Origin: Chromatiaceae bacterium
GTDB lineage: Bacteria > Pseudomonadota > Gammaproteobacteria > Chromatiales > Chromatiaceae
Length of the DNA: 64,000 nucleotides
Direction of reading: 5' to 3'
Assembly: GCA_024235215.1 (NCBI GenBank)
Contig: JACKMU010000004.1
Location: forward strand, 186,001-250,000
Shown: one piece after another, positions 23,509-34,049 of the stretch
How positions within the stretch are numbered: position 1 is the stretch's first letter
How the letters are laid out: each line of letters starts with the position of its first letter
Notes under the pieces: model-generated
What the model was told of the DNA's origin: nothing
Databases searched by the model: none
The model's input: the letters and a program-made list of their open reading frames with translations, nothing else
Made by a program: the position numbers and the translations under genes

Positions 23509-24693
23509 ATGCACAGTGAAGCGCGACCTGACTGGCTGCATCTGCCGGACTACGCCGGTCATGGCATTGTCAATCTGATGGCATCACTGGCGGAGGCTTG
23601 TCAGGCTCCAGCCACCGGCTATCCCGGTTTGTCGGGCAATCTACTGGACGATGTCTCCAGCGCTAACAACATCGTTCTGCTGGTCATCGACGGCTTGGGG
23701 TATGACTATCTGCTGCGGCGCTGCCAGGGAAGTCTGCTCAGCAGCTACTGTCGTGCCCGGCTGACTTCCGTCTGTCCCTCGACCACGACCAGTGCAATAC
23801 CCACCTTTTTGACCGGGCGCCCGCCGCAGCAGCACGGTTTCACCGGATGGTTTACTTACTTCTCTGAACTGGGTTCGATTCTCGCGGTGCTACCGTTCTG
23901 CACCCGTGTCGGTGGCCGGTCCATCGATGATGCACTACTCTCGCCAGCGGCGCTGTGCGGTGTGGCTCCGCTGTTTGCCACCATGCAGCTGCGCAGTAAC
24001 CTGATCATGCCTGACCGGATCGCTTACTCCAGTTTCAACCGTGCCTTCAGCGGGAACGCCAGCATCATCCCGTATGCCGGTTTCAGGGGTTTGCAGCGGG
24101 CGTTGCGCCGGGTACTCAGGGGCAGCCGGGAGCGAAGTTTCAGTTACGCCTACTGGCCCGATTTTGATTCGTTGGCGCATCGCTTCGGCGTTGACAGCCC
24201 CCAGGTTCAGGACCACTTTCAGCTGTTGGACAGCCTCTTCGCCGATCTGGTCGCTCACCTTCCCGGCAGTGACAGCCTGCTATTGGTCACATCCGATCAC
24301 GGTTTCATCGACACGGCCGATACCACCATCGATATGGAGGCTCATCCGGAATTGAAGGAGCTGCTGCTGGTGCCACTGTGCGGCGAGCCGCGTCTTGCTT
24401 TCTGTTATCTTCATCCCGGAAGGGAAGCAGCGTTCGAGGCCTATGTCCGCGAGAATTTCTCCCGCCAGATCGAACTTTTACCCAGCAATCTGCTGCTTCA
24501 GCAGGGTTGGTTCGGACGCGGACAACTGCATCCCCAACTCGCCAGTCGCATTGGACAGTATGCACTGGTGATGCAGGAGAATTGGGCGATAACGGACACC
24601 GTACCGGGCGAAAGGGCATTGCAACAGATCGGCGTGCATGGTGGAGTGAGCCATCAGGAGATGTACGTACCACTGATCATTGTGGAGGGTTGA
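23509..24693 (+). CDS. Alkaline phosphatase / nucleotide pyrophosphatase family protein
   Basis: Metal-dependent hydrolase of 394 residues in the alkaline-phosphatase superfamily. Motifs in order: LLVIDGLGYDYL (metal Asp, near residue 60), CPSTTTSAIPTFLTGRPPQQ (nucleophile Thr region, near 88), DFDSLAHRFG (near 216), SDHGFIDTAD (near 263) and HGGVSHQEMYVPLI near the C-terminus. No signal peptide is visible, so it is probably cytoplasmic. The substrate is unknown; phosphodiesters or nucleotides are likely for the family. tyrA starts 6 bases after its stop, so the two form an operon. Confidence 0.88.
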   Translation: MHSEARPDWLHLPDYAGHGIVNLMASLAEACQAPATGYPGLSGNLLDDVSSANNIVLLVIDGLGYDYLLRRCQGSLLSSYCRARLTSVCPSTTTSAIPTFLTGRPPQQHGFTGWFTYFSELGSILAVLPFCTRVGGRSIDDALLSPAALCGVAPLFATMQLRSNLIMPDRIAYSSFNRAFSGNASIIPYAGFRGLQRALRRVLRGSRERSFSYAYWPDFDSLAHRFGVDSPQVQDHFQLLDSLFADLVAHLPGSDSLLLVTSDHGFIDTADTTIDMEAHPELKELLLVPLCGEPRLAFCYLHPGREAAFEAYVRENFSRQIELLPSNLLLQQGWFGRGQLHPQLASRIGQYALVMQENWAITDTVPGERALQQIGVHGGVSHQEMYVPLIIVEG

Positions 24694-24698
24694 GTCTT

Positions 24699-25802
24699 AT
24701 GCAGGAACTCGAACAACTTAGAGAGGCGCTCTCTGAGCTGGACGTTGCGCTGCTGGAGATGGTTGCACGGCGACAGCAGATTGTTGCCAATATTGGTCGG
24801 GTCAAAAGCGCCGCGGGTCGCGGTACGCGCGATTATGCCCGCGAGAAGGATGTGTTGCAGTTGGCGCGTCGTACTGCTGCCAGGCTGAATCTGGACGAGG
24901 AGGTGGGTGCCGATATATTTCGTCTGTTGATCCGTGCCTCGCTCGCGGCGCAGGAGCAGGACAAGGTGGCCAGCTTCGGCAGCGGCGGTGGTCAGCGCGC
25001 GCTGGTGATTGGCGGTGCCGGTCAGATGGGCCAGTGGTTCGTCCGCTTTCTCGCCAGCCAGGGCTACCAGGTGGAAGTGTGCGATCCGGCAGGTGGGTTG
25101 CCGGGTCACATCAGTTACAGCGGACTCGACGATGCGCTGCTGGATCAGGATCTGATCGTCGTCTCCGCGCCTATCGCCACGACCGCGAAGATTCTCTCGG
25201 CGCTGGCCCGGCGTCGCCCGTCCGGAGTGATTTTCGATATCTGCTCTTTGAAAGGCCCGCTGCTTGATGGGCTGCGCGAGTTGCAGGAGGCGGGCTGCCA
25301 GGTCGCTTCGGTGCACCCGATGTTCGGCCCGGACACCGAACTGCTCTCCGGGCGCAACCTGGTGCTGGTGGATCTCGGGATGGAGCAGGCGACGGCAACC
25401 GTCCGCGCGCTGTTCGACTCCACCATGGTGGATCAGGTGAGCATGTCGCTGGAGGCGCACGATAAGGCGATGGCCTATGTGCTGGGCCTCTCCCACGCCA
25501 TCAACATCGCCTTCTTCAATGCACTGGTCGAGAGTGGAGAGGATGCTGTCAGCCTCGCCAAACTCTCCAGCAGCACCTTCGATGCCCAGCTGGATGTCGC
25601 CAGCCGGGTCTCGCAGGAGAACCCTTATCTCTACTTCGAGGTGCAGTCTCTGAACAGCCACACGCCACGAGCTTTGATCGCGCTGCTGAATGCGGTGACC
25701 AGGCTGGCCAGCAGGGTGCTGGACCAGGACGAGCGTGGATTCGTCGAATTGATGGAGCAGGGCAAGCGGTTTCTCACCGGCCGCCCCGGGAATCGCCTCT
25801 GA
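24699..25802 (+). CDS. tyrA: Bifunctional chorismate mutase / prephenate dehydrogenase
   Basis: Makes 4-hydroxyphenylpyruvate for tyrosine from chorismate. ATG 24699 gives 367 residues, close to the 373 of Escherichia coli TyrA. Residues 1-90 are an AroQ-type chorismate mutase (LDVALLEMVARRQQIVANIG). The dehydrogenase begins with the NAD-binding RALVIGGAGQMGQWF (near residue 98) and includes SVHPMFGPD and the helix HDKAMAYVLGLSHAIN. The open frame extends upstream into the phosphatase gene, but that part has no relation to TyrA. Its TGA overlaps the ATG of the next gene. Confidence 0.96.
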   Translation: MQELEQLREALSELDVALLEMVARRQQIVANIGRVKSAAGRGTRDYAREKDVLQLARRTAARLNLDEEVGADIFRLLIRASLAAQEQDKVASFGSGGGQRALVIGGAGQMGQWFVRFLASQGYQVEVCDPAGGLPGHISYSGLDDALLDQDLIVVSAPIATTAKILSALARRRPSGVIFDICSLKGPLLDGLRELQEAGCQVASVHPMFGPDTELLSGRNLVLVDLGMEQATATVRALFDSTMVDQVSMSLEAHDKAMAYVLGLSHAINIAFFNALVESGEDAVSLAKLSSSTFDAQLDVASRVSQENPYLYFEVQSLNSHTPRALIALLNAVTRLASRVLDQDERGFVELMEQGKRFLTGRPGNRL

Positions 25803-26428
25803 TGGCGGGACCGGACACTAAGCAGAGAACCCTCTACTACGTGCACGATCCGATGTGCAGCTGGTGTTGGGCGTTCCGTCCCGTGTGGAGCAGGATTCGG
25901 GAACGAGCACCGGAAGATCTGCTGCTCCGGCGGGTCCTTGGCGGACTGGCGCCCGATTCGGATGAACCCATGTCACAGGAGATGCAGCACTATCTGCAAG
26001 GGGTCTGGCGCACTATTCAGCAACGCGTGCCGGGTACCCGTTTCGATTTTTCATTCTGGGAACACTGTCAGCCGAGGCGTGCCACCTATCCTGCCTGCCG
26101 GGCGGTGATCGCCGCGCGCAGTCAGTCACCGGCATCCGAGGAGCCGATGATTCTGGCGATACAGCAAGCCTATTACCTGCAGGCGAGGAATCCTTCGGAC
26201 AACACGGTGCTGACGGCATTGGCTGTCGGGATCGGATTGGATGCGGAGCAGTTTGCCCAGGCGCTCGACGCCTCTGAGACGCAGCTTCGGTTGGAGGAGG
26301 AGATGGCATTCGGACGCACGATCGGGGTGCAGGGTTTCCCCAGTCTGGTGTTGGAGCAGGCCGGGCAGTATCGCCTGCTCAACCATGACTACAACGACGC
26401 GCAGGTGGTGCTGGAGCAGTTGGTTTAG
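25802..26428 (+). CDS. DsbA-family thioredoxin-fold protein
   Basis: Protein of 208 residues with a thioredoxin-like fold and a CSWC redox motif at the start (YVHDPMCSWCWAF). A helical insert follows, and the cis-proline loop is seen at GVQGFPSLVLE. No signal peptide is present, so it is probably cytoplasmic, like the FrnE/DsbA-like oxidoreductases. Its ATG overlaps the tyrA TGA by one base, so it is co-translated. A link with tyrosine synthesis is not evident. Confidence 0.88.
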   Translation: MAGPDTKQRTLYYVHDPMCSWCWAFRPVWSRIRERAPEDLLLRRVLGGLAPDSDEPMSQEMQHYLQGVWRTIQQRVPGTRFDFSFWEHCQPRRATYPACRAVIAARSQSPASEEPMILAIQQAYYLQARNPSDNTVLTALAVGIGLDAEQFAQALDASETQLRLEEEMAFGRTIGVQGFPSLVLEQAGQYRLLNHDYNDAQVVLEQLV

Positions 26429-26458
26429 GTCGGCCTGTCTGCCGCCAGGCGCGATGTA

Positions 26459-27115
26459 TCAGAAGCGCAGCTTCGCCGCGGCTTCGGGATCGTCAATGAA
26501 GCGGTTGCGTGTCCCCTGCAACTTTTCGATCACCGTGTTGCGGCGCTGCTCCTCCTGGTCGGGTGGATCCTCCCGGTTCCAGCGCTGCAGCATCTCTCCC
26601 TGACGCCGGAAAATCTTCAGTCCGTAGCTCTCCTGCATGTGGAACATGGCGCGGGCGATCTCTCCGCGAGCAGCGGGTGCGGGTTCGGCGCGTCTTTTTC
26701 TGGTATCGAACTCAAAGTCGCAATGACCGAAGCGTCGCGCCTCTCCGGGTATGATATCGAACGGCGCGCTTCCCCGGATCCGATTGATATCCTCACGTGC
26801 GGGGAAGAGATTGTGCATGTCCGATTCGATCTGGTTGAAGCGCGGACTTTTACGCCGGCAGGCGTCACGACTGCGGCAGCCGAGCGAACTCATCACCCAG
26901 GCCATTGGATAGACGTGTTCGACATTGATGTCGCGCCTTTGGTCTTGTGCGAAGTGCTGTCCGCAATAGAGTGTGTTGCCCCCGTCAGGGTAGACCTGCT
27001 GCCAGAACAGCGGCAGCGCAGCAAAGTAATCCCGAAACACCTGCTGCTCGGCAGCCAGTAAACTGCTGCTCAACGCGAGCATGATGAGCGCGGCGATCCA
27101 TTTCTTTCCGAGCAT
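26459..27115 (-). CDS. endA: Endonuclease I family secreted DNase
   Basis: Periplasmic or secreted non-specific endonuclease of 218 residues. It has a signal peptide (IAALIMLALSSSLLAA). The catalytic region includes NVEHVYPMAW near residue 64 and FNQIESDMHNLFPA near 95, which match the EndA/Dns/Vvn family with its beta-beta-alpha metal site. Four or more cysteines (CGQHF, GCRSRDAC, HCDFEF) would form disulfides. It is convergent with the DsbA-family gene, 30 bases away, but that neighbour seems cytoplasmic. Confidence 0.92.
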   Translation of the reverse strand: MLGKKWIAALIMLALSSSLLAAEQQVFRDYFAALPLFWQQVYPDGGNTLYCGQHFAQDQRRDINVEHVYPMAWVMSSLGCRSRDACRRKSPRFNQIESDMHNLFPAREDINRIRGSAPFDIIPGEARRFGHCDFEFDTRKRRAEPAPAARGEIARAMFHMQESYGLKIFRRQGEMLQRWNREDPPDQEEQRRNTVIEKLQGTRNRFIDDPEAAAKLRF

Positions 27116-27222
27116 TGCTCTGTTCCCCGGTTGATACCGTGCAACGCAGCCGGCACCGCTCTCTTTGCCTGGATCGGCTGGAGAACACGGCCGGCTTTAA
27201 ACTGGTGCTGTTGACAGGAGAC

Positions 27223-27651
27223 TCAGGCGCTGAGGTATTCGCGCAGATATTTGACTTCAACGGTGACGTCTTGCAGGCGGGCTTTGACCAGGTCACCAAT
27301 GGAGACCATGCCCAGCGTCTTGCCATCCTCGACGATCGGGAGGTGACGGAAACGTCGCTCGGTCATCAGCGTCATCGCCTCTTCGTTGGAGCAGTCGGGC
27401 GGGGCGCTGACCGGATTCCGGGTCATAATGTCGGCAACCTGGACAAGCTCCACGTCGCCATGGCGGGAGGAACAGAAGCGCAGTATGTCACGTTCGGTCA
27501 CGATACCGGCCAGTTTCCCCTCTTCGGACTGAATCAGCAGCGAACCGATTTTCCCCTCATGCATGCTTTTGATTGCGTCGAGCACTGATGCGGAGCCGTC
27601 GATGTAGCGCAGGTCAGCTTTTTTATTGTTTATCAGTTCATGCAAGGTCAT
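27223..27651 (-). CDS. CBS-domain pair protein
   Basis: Small protein of 142 residues made only of two CBS domains (residues 8-65 and 76-135). Such pairs bind adenosine nucleotides and regulate partners. The motifs GIVTERDILR and IMTRNPVSAPPDC are typical. ATG 27651 has GGAG about 9 bases upstream; an ATG at 27666 is also in frame. It lies alone between endA and the propionate cluster. Its partner is not known. Confidence 0.9.
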   Translation of the reverse strand: MTLHELINNKKADLRYIDGSASVLDAIKSMHEGKIGSLLIQSEEGKLAGIVTERDILRFCSSRHGDVELVQVADIMTRNPVSAPPDCSNEEAMTLMTERRFRHLPIVEDGKTLGMVSIGDLVKARLQDVTVEVKYLREYLSA

Positions 27652-27675
27652 TGTTTTCAACTCCATAAACTATTT

Positions 27676-27695
27676 CTATACTAGCGCGAGTATAG
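27676..27695. promoter_or_regulatory. Palindrome upstream of the CBS gene
   Basis: CTATACT and AGTATAG form a perfect 7-base inverted repeat around AGCGCG, some 25 bases before the CBS-protein start. The symmetry and position suit an operator for a dimeric regulator, but no regulator family is recognised. Confidence 0.4.
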
Positions 27696-27699
27696 TTGT

Positions 27700-28078
27700 T
27701 ATTGGCGGGAGTGGCCAACCCTGAAGAGAGGCGCCCCGTGGCTAGACTGCGAACCTGTGCCGTCTCTCTGAGCTCCATCTGATGGAGCCCGGGTGGGAAT
27801 CATGCCTGAACCTTTATTCGCTGGCATCAACGATTTTTGCAAAGTAATTCGCATCTGCCGGGGAAATCCACAATACAACTATATAATTGGCAAATAGCCA
27901 ATATAATTAGTAAGTTATGGGGTTTGTTTTTTCCCTTGATTATAGGTAAATTGGCCCCTCGATTTAATCTCTTTGCAATTGGTTTGGCTGGTATCGCGGC
28001 TGTTTTGCCGCAGCCGGGAGCATTACCGATATCGCGCCGAGCATGTCGATGACCCTCAACCATGGAAATAAAACAACT
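27700..28078. other. Intergenic leader of the propionate cluster
   Basis: No gene is supported here. The region is AT-rich in the middle, with two TATAAT-like hexamers at 27882 and 27902 that lack well-spaced -35 boxes, and a small hairpin near 27995-28018 (GGCTG/CAGCC). The prpE promoter should be in this stretch. A 71-codon open frame here looks accidental. Confidence 0.4.
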
Positions 28079-29971
28079 ATGAGTTATCAAGACGTCTATA
28101 CCCGTTCGATGGAGGATCCCGAAGGTTTCTGGGCGGAAGCGGCCAAGGATATTGATTGGTACAAACCGGCAGAGAAGATCCTGGACGATTCCAATATACC
28201 CTTTTACCACTGGTTTCAGGGTGGAGAAATCAATACCTGCTACAACGCGCTGGACCGACACGTTGAGAACGGGCGTGGCGATCAGCTGGCGCTGATTTAC
28301 GACAGCCCGGTTACCGGCACCAAGAAGCGATTCACCTACGCGGAGCTGACAGAGACGGTGGCCAAATTCGCCGGCGCACTGGCGGCACAGGGTGTGTCCA
28401 GGGGCGATCGGGTGATCGTCTACATGCCGATGATTCCGGAAGCTGTGGTGGCCATGCTGGCGTGTGCACGTATCGGTGCGATCCACTCGGTGGTGTTCGG
28501 CGGTTTTGCCCCCAAAGAACTGGCCACCCGAATCAACGATGCCAAGCCCAAGGCGATCGTTTCCGCCTCTTGCGGCGTCGAGGGGAGCAAGGTGCTCCCA
28601 TACAAACCACTGCTGGATGAGGCGATAGAACTGTCGACCCACAAACCCTCGAGCACGATTATCTATCAACGTCCGCAGGTGACCGCTGAGCTGCAGCAGG
28701 GCCGGGATGTAGATTGGGTGCAGGCAGCAGCGGCGGCTGCGCCTGCAGAGTGCGTTCCGGTTGCCGCTACCGACCCGCTCTACATTCTCTACACCTCGGG
28801 CACCACCGGCATTCCGAAAGGGGTGGTGCGTGACAATGGCGGCCACGCCGTAGCGATGCGGTGGAGCATGAAGAATGTCTACAACATCAATCCGGGCGAT
28901 GTCTTCTGGGCGGCATCCGATGTCGGCTGGGTGGTGGGCCACTCCTACATCGTCTATGCACCGCTGCTGCACGGTGCCACCACCGTCCTCTATGAGGGCA
29001 AGCCGGTCGGGACACCTGATCCCGGTGCTTTCTGGCGCGTAATTTCCGAATACGGAATCAAGGTGCTGTTTACCGCACCGACCGCTTTCCGCGCGATCAA
29101 GCGGGAGGATCCCAATGCGGAGTATTTGAAAAAGTACGATATGTCGAAGTTCGAGGCACTGTTCCTGGCTGGCGAGCGCTGTGATCCGGATACCCTGAGC
29201 TGGGCACAGGAGAGCCTCAAGGTGCCGGTAGTCGATCACTGGTGGCAGACCGAAACCGGATGGGCGATTGCCGCCAACTGCCTGGGTATCGAGCAGTTGC
29301 CGGTCAAACCGGGCTCACCCACCGTCTGCGTACCTGGATATGACGTACGGGTGCTGGATGAAAACGGCAACGAGGAGGCCCCCGGTGAGATCGGCAGAAT
29401 CATGATCAAACTGCCAATGCCTCCCGGCTGTCTGCCCACCCTGTGGCAGAACGATGACCGCTTCGTCGAGTCCTATCTGAGCGCCAACGAAGGTTATTAC
29501 CTGACCGGCGACGCTGGACGCAAGGATGAAGATGGCTACCTGTGGATCATGAGTCGTATCGACGACATCATCAACGTCGCTGGACACCGTCTCTCGACCG
29601 GCGGAATGGAAGAGGTGCTGGCGTCACATCCGGATGTCGCGGAGTGTGCAGTGATCGGAGCTGCGGACAAGCTCAAGGGCGAGTTGCCGGTCGGTCTGGT
29701 GGTGTTGAAGTCCGGCGTGAGCAGCGATCACGAGAAGATCGTCGGGGAGCTGGTGGCACTGGTACGCCAGAAGATCGGACCGGTGGCCGCATTTAAAAAG
29801 GTTGCTGTGGTGCAGCGGCTGCCAAAGACACGATCCGGTAAAATATTGCGCGGTACAATGAAAAAAATTGCCGACAGCGAAGAGTACAAGGTGCCGGCCA
29901 CGATCGATGATCCAGCGATTCTGGATGAGATCACCGCCGCTTTGATACGCATCGGATACGCCAGTAAGTAG
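28079..29971 (+). CDS. prpE: Propionate-CoA ligase
   Basis: AMP-forming ligase of 630 residues that activates propionate to propionyl-CoA. It has the N-terminal segment of the acetate/propionate synthetase group, the P-loop YTSGTTGIPKGV near residue 237, the acyl pocket stretch WWQTETGWAI near 387 and the acylation-site lysine in RLPKTRSGKILRG near 585, a likely acetylation target. ATG 28079 was chosen because family members begin MSYQ-like; an ATG at 28043 is possible. It is the first gene of the propionate cluster. Confidence 0.95.
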   Translation: MSYQDVYTRSMEDPEGFWAEAAKDIDWYKPAEKILDDSNIPFYHWFQGGEINTCYNALDRHVENGRGDQLALIYDSPVTGTKKRFTYAELTETVAKFAGALAAQGVSRGDRVIVYMPMIPEAVVAMLACARIGAIHSVVFGGFAPKELATRINDAKPKAIVSASCGVEGSKVLPYKPLLDEAIELSTHKPSSTIIYQRPQVTAELQQGRDVDWVQAAAAAAPAECVPVAATDPLYILYTSGTTGIPKGVVRDNGGHAVAMRWSMKNVYNINPGDVFWAASDVGWVVGHSYIVYAPLLHGATTVLYEGKPVGTPDPGAFWRVISEYGIKVLFTAPTAFRAIKREDPNAEYLKKYDMSKFEALFLAGERCDPDTLSWAQESLKVPVVDHWWQTETGWAIAANCLGIEQLPVKPGSPTVCVPGYDVRVLDENGNEEAPGEIGRIMIKLPMPPGCLPTLWQNDDRFVESYLSANEGYYLTGDAGRKDEDGYLWIMSRIDDIINVAGHRLSTGGMEEVLASHPDVAECAVIGAADKLKGELPVGLVVLKSGVSSDHEKIVGELVALVRQKIGPVAAFKKVAVVQRLPKTRSGKILRGTMKKIADSEEYKVPATIDDPAILDEITAALIRIGYASK

Positions 29972-29990
29972 CGCTGGTAGCTTTGTCGCC

Positions 29991-30022
29991 GGAGCGGGTG
30001 GGGAGCGATCCCCACCCGCTCC
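29991..30022. terminator. 14-base-pair GC hairpin after prpE
   Basis: GGAGCGGGTGGGGA (29991-30004) and TCCCCACCCGCTCC (30009-30022) pair perfectly around a GCGA tetraloop 20 bases after the prpE stop. No T run follows, so it may stabilise or partly end the transcript rather than act as a full terminator. Its core is repeated at 32313. Confidence 0.65.
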
Positions 30023-30079
30023 GTCTGTCCTGAACATCGAACATTGTTGAACTGAACAGATCAGTCATGGAGAGAGGGT

Positions 30080-32224
<2,145 letters not shown>

Positions 32225-32312
32225 CGGCTCAGCCATAGCCGCGCTGCGGTGATGGATGCTCAGTTCGGCCAACACGCATACATGCGAAAGCAAGATTAAC
32301 CAGCGCTGTTCA

Positions 32313-32349
32313 GGGTGGGGAGATCCCCACCCGGCAATTGTCGGGTGGG
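32313..32349. promoter_or_regulatory. Two mutually exclusive hairpins upstream of pccB
   Basis: GGGTGGGG (32313-32320) can pair with CCCCACCC (32325-32332), and CCCACCCG (32326-32333) can pair with CGGGTGGG (32342-32349), so the two stems compete for the same strand. A further hairpin with a TTCG loop lies at 32379-32394. This arrangement in the 238-base gap before pccB resembles an attenuator, but no ligand or leader peptide is recognised. Confidence 0.45.
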
Positions 32350-32465
32350 ATGTTCTGAATCCGCGCTGGCCGGGTAGTTGGACCTTCGGGTCCACGGAAT
32401 ATCAATAGCGATCAGACGTGAAGGGTTAGCCCCGGGGATCCGGATCGCTCAGCGGGGAGATATTG

Positions 32466-33998
32466 ATGCAAAAAATTATTCAGAGGCTTGAAGATCAGCG
32501 GCAGGCGGCACGATTAGGCGGTGGTCAAAAACGCATTGACAGCCAGCATGCCAAAGGAAAACTGACTGCCCGTGAACGGGTCGAACTGTTTCTGGATCCG
32601 GACAGTTTTGAAGAGTGGGATATGTTTGTCGAGCACGACTGCACCGAGTTCGGTATGGACAAGCAGAAGATCCCCGGAGACGGCGTGGTGACCGGATATG
32701 GAACGGTGGGCGGCAGACCGATCTTTGTCTTCAGTCAGGACTTTACCGTGTTCGGCGGCTCTCTCTCCCGGTCTCATGCGGCAAAGATCTGCAAGATCAT
32801 GGACCACGCACTCAAGGTGGGTGTGCCGGTGGTCGGTCTCAACGACTCGGGTGGTGCCCGCATCCAGGAAGGGGTTGATTCATTGGCTGGTTATGCCGAC
32901 GTGTTTCAGCGCAACGTCATGGCTTCGGGCGTGGTGCCGCAGATTTCGATGATCATGGGGCCATGCGCTGGCGGTGCCGTCTATTCTCCGTCGATGACCG
33001 ATTTCATCTTCATGGTTCGGGATACATCCTATATGTTCGTTACCGGACCTGAAGTGGTGAAGACCGTCACCCACGAAGAGGTGAGTGCGGAAGAGCTGGG
33101 TGGCGCCAAGACCCATACACACAAGTCGGGCGTCGCTGATCTGGCTTTTGACAATGATGTCGAGGCGCTCTTCATGCTGCGGCGCTTTGTCAACTTCCTG
33201 CCGATGAACAATCACTCAAAACCACCCCTCTGGCCCACCAACGACTCCGCGGACCGCAAGGACTACTCGCTGGATACGCTGGTGCCAGCCGATCCAAACA
33301 AGCCGTACGACATGAAGGAACTGATCCTCAAGGTGGTGGACGATCGCAACTTCTTCGAGCTGCAGAAGGATTATGCAGCCAACATCATCATCGGCTTCGG
33401 CCGCATGCAAGGTTCGACAGTGGGTTTTGTCGCCAATCAGCCGATGGTCCTGGCGGGCTGTCTGGATATCGACTCTTCCAAAAAAGCGGCCAGATTCGTG
33501 CGCTTTTGCGACGCCTTCAACATTCCGGTAGTCACCTTTGTCGATGTGCCTGGGTTTCTACCCGGTACCAGCCAGGAGTACGGCGGTATCATCAAGCATG
33601 GCGCAAAACTGCTCTATGCCTATGCCGAGGCGACCATTCCCAAGGTCACGGTGATCACCCGCAAAGCCTACGGCGGTGCCTATGACGTGATGTCGTCCAA
33701 GCACCTGCGCGGCGACGTCAACCTGGCCTGGCCGAGTGCGGAAATCGCGGTAATGGGTTCCAAAGGCGCGGTTGAGATCATCTTCCGCCAGGATATGAAA
33801 GATCAGCAGAAGATCGATCTGCGTACCCAGGAGTATAAAGACCGTTTCGCCAACCCCTTTGTCGCCGGCTCCCGGGGATTTGTCGACGACGTGATCATGC
33901 CGCACAGCACCCGTAAGAGAATCTGCCGTTCCCTCTCCATGTTGAAAGACAAGCAGCTGGAGAATCCCTGGCGTAAACACGGAAATATTCCACTGTAG
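32466..33998 (+). CDS. pccB: Propionyl-CoA carboxylase beta subunit (carboxyltransferase)
   Basis: Carboxyltransferase of 510 residues that moves carboxyl from biotin to propionyl-CoA, giving (S)-methylmalonyl-CoA. It has the crotonase-like halves typical of the family: GLNDSGGARIQEGVDSLAGY (near residue 124), MGPCAGGAVYSPSMTDF (near 164) and, in the second half, VDVPGFLPGTSQEYGGIIKH (near 360) and RKAYGGAYDVMSSKHL (near 400). ATG 32466 follows GGGGAGATATTG with acceptable spacing. The biotin-carrying subunit follows 50 bases later. Confidence 0.95.
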   Translation: MQKIIQRLEDQRQAARLGGGQKRIDSQHAKGKLTARERVELFLDPDSFEEWDMFVEHDCTEFGMDKQKIPGDGVVTGYGTVGGRPIFVFSQDFTVFGGSLSRSHAAKICKIMDHALKVGVPVVGLNDSGGARIQEGVDSLAGYADVFQRNVMASGVVPQISMIMGPCAGGAVYSPSMTDFIFMVRDTSYMFVTGPEVVKTVTHEEVSAEELGGAKTHTHKSGVADLAFDNDVEALFMLRRFVNFLPMNNHSKPPLWPTNDSADRKDYSLDTLVPADPNKPYDMKELILKVVDDRNFFELQKDYAANIIIGFGRMQGSTVGFVANQPMVLAGCLDIDSSKKAARFVRFCDAFNIPVVTFVDVPGFLPGTSQEYGGIIKHGAKLLYAYAEATIPKVTVITRKAYGGAYDVMSSKHLRGDVNLAWPSAEIAVMGSKGAVEIIFRQDMKDQQKIDLRTQEYKDRFANPFVAGSRGFVDDVIMPHSTRKRICRSLSMLKDKQLENPWRKHGNIPL

Positions 33999-34049
33999 TC
34001 AGGTAACGACGGGGTATTGGAAAAAATCGCAGTCTGCAGGGCAAACATC

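Noticed and set aside
27837..28052. 71-codon open frame before prpE
   Set aside because: It overlaps the likely promoter and leader of prpE, has no clear ribosome site and looks accidental.
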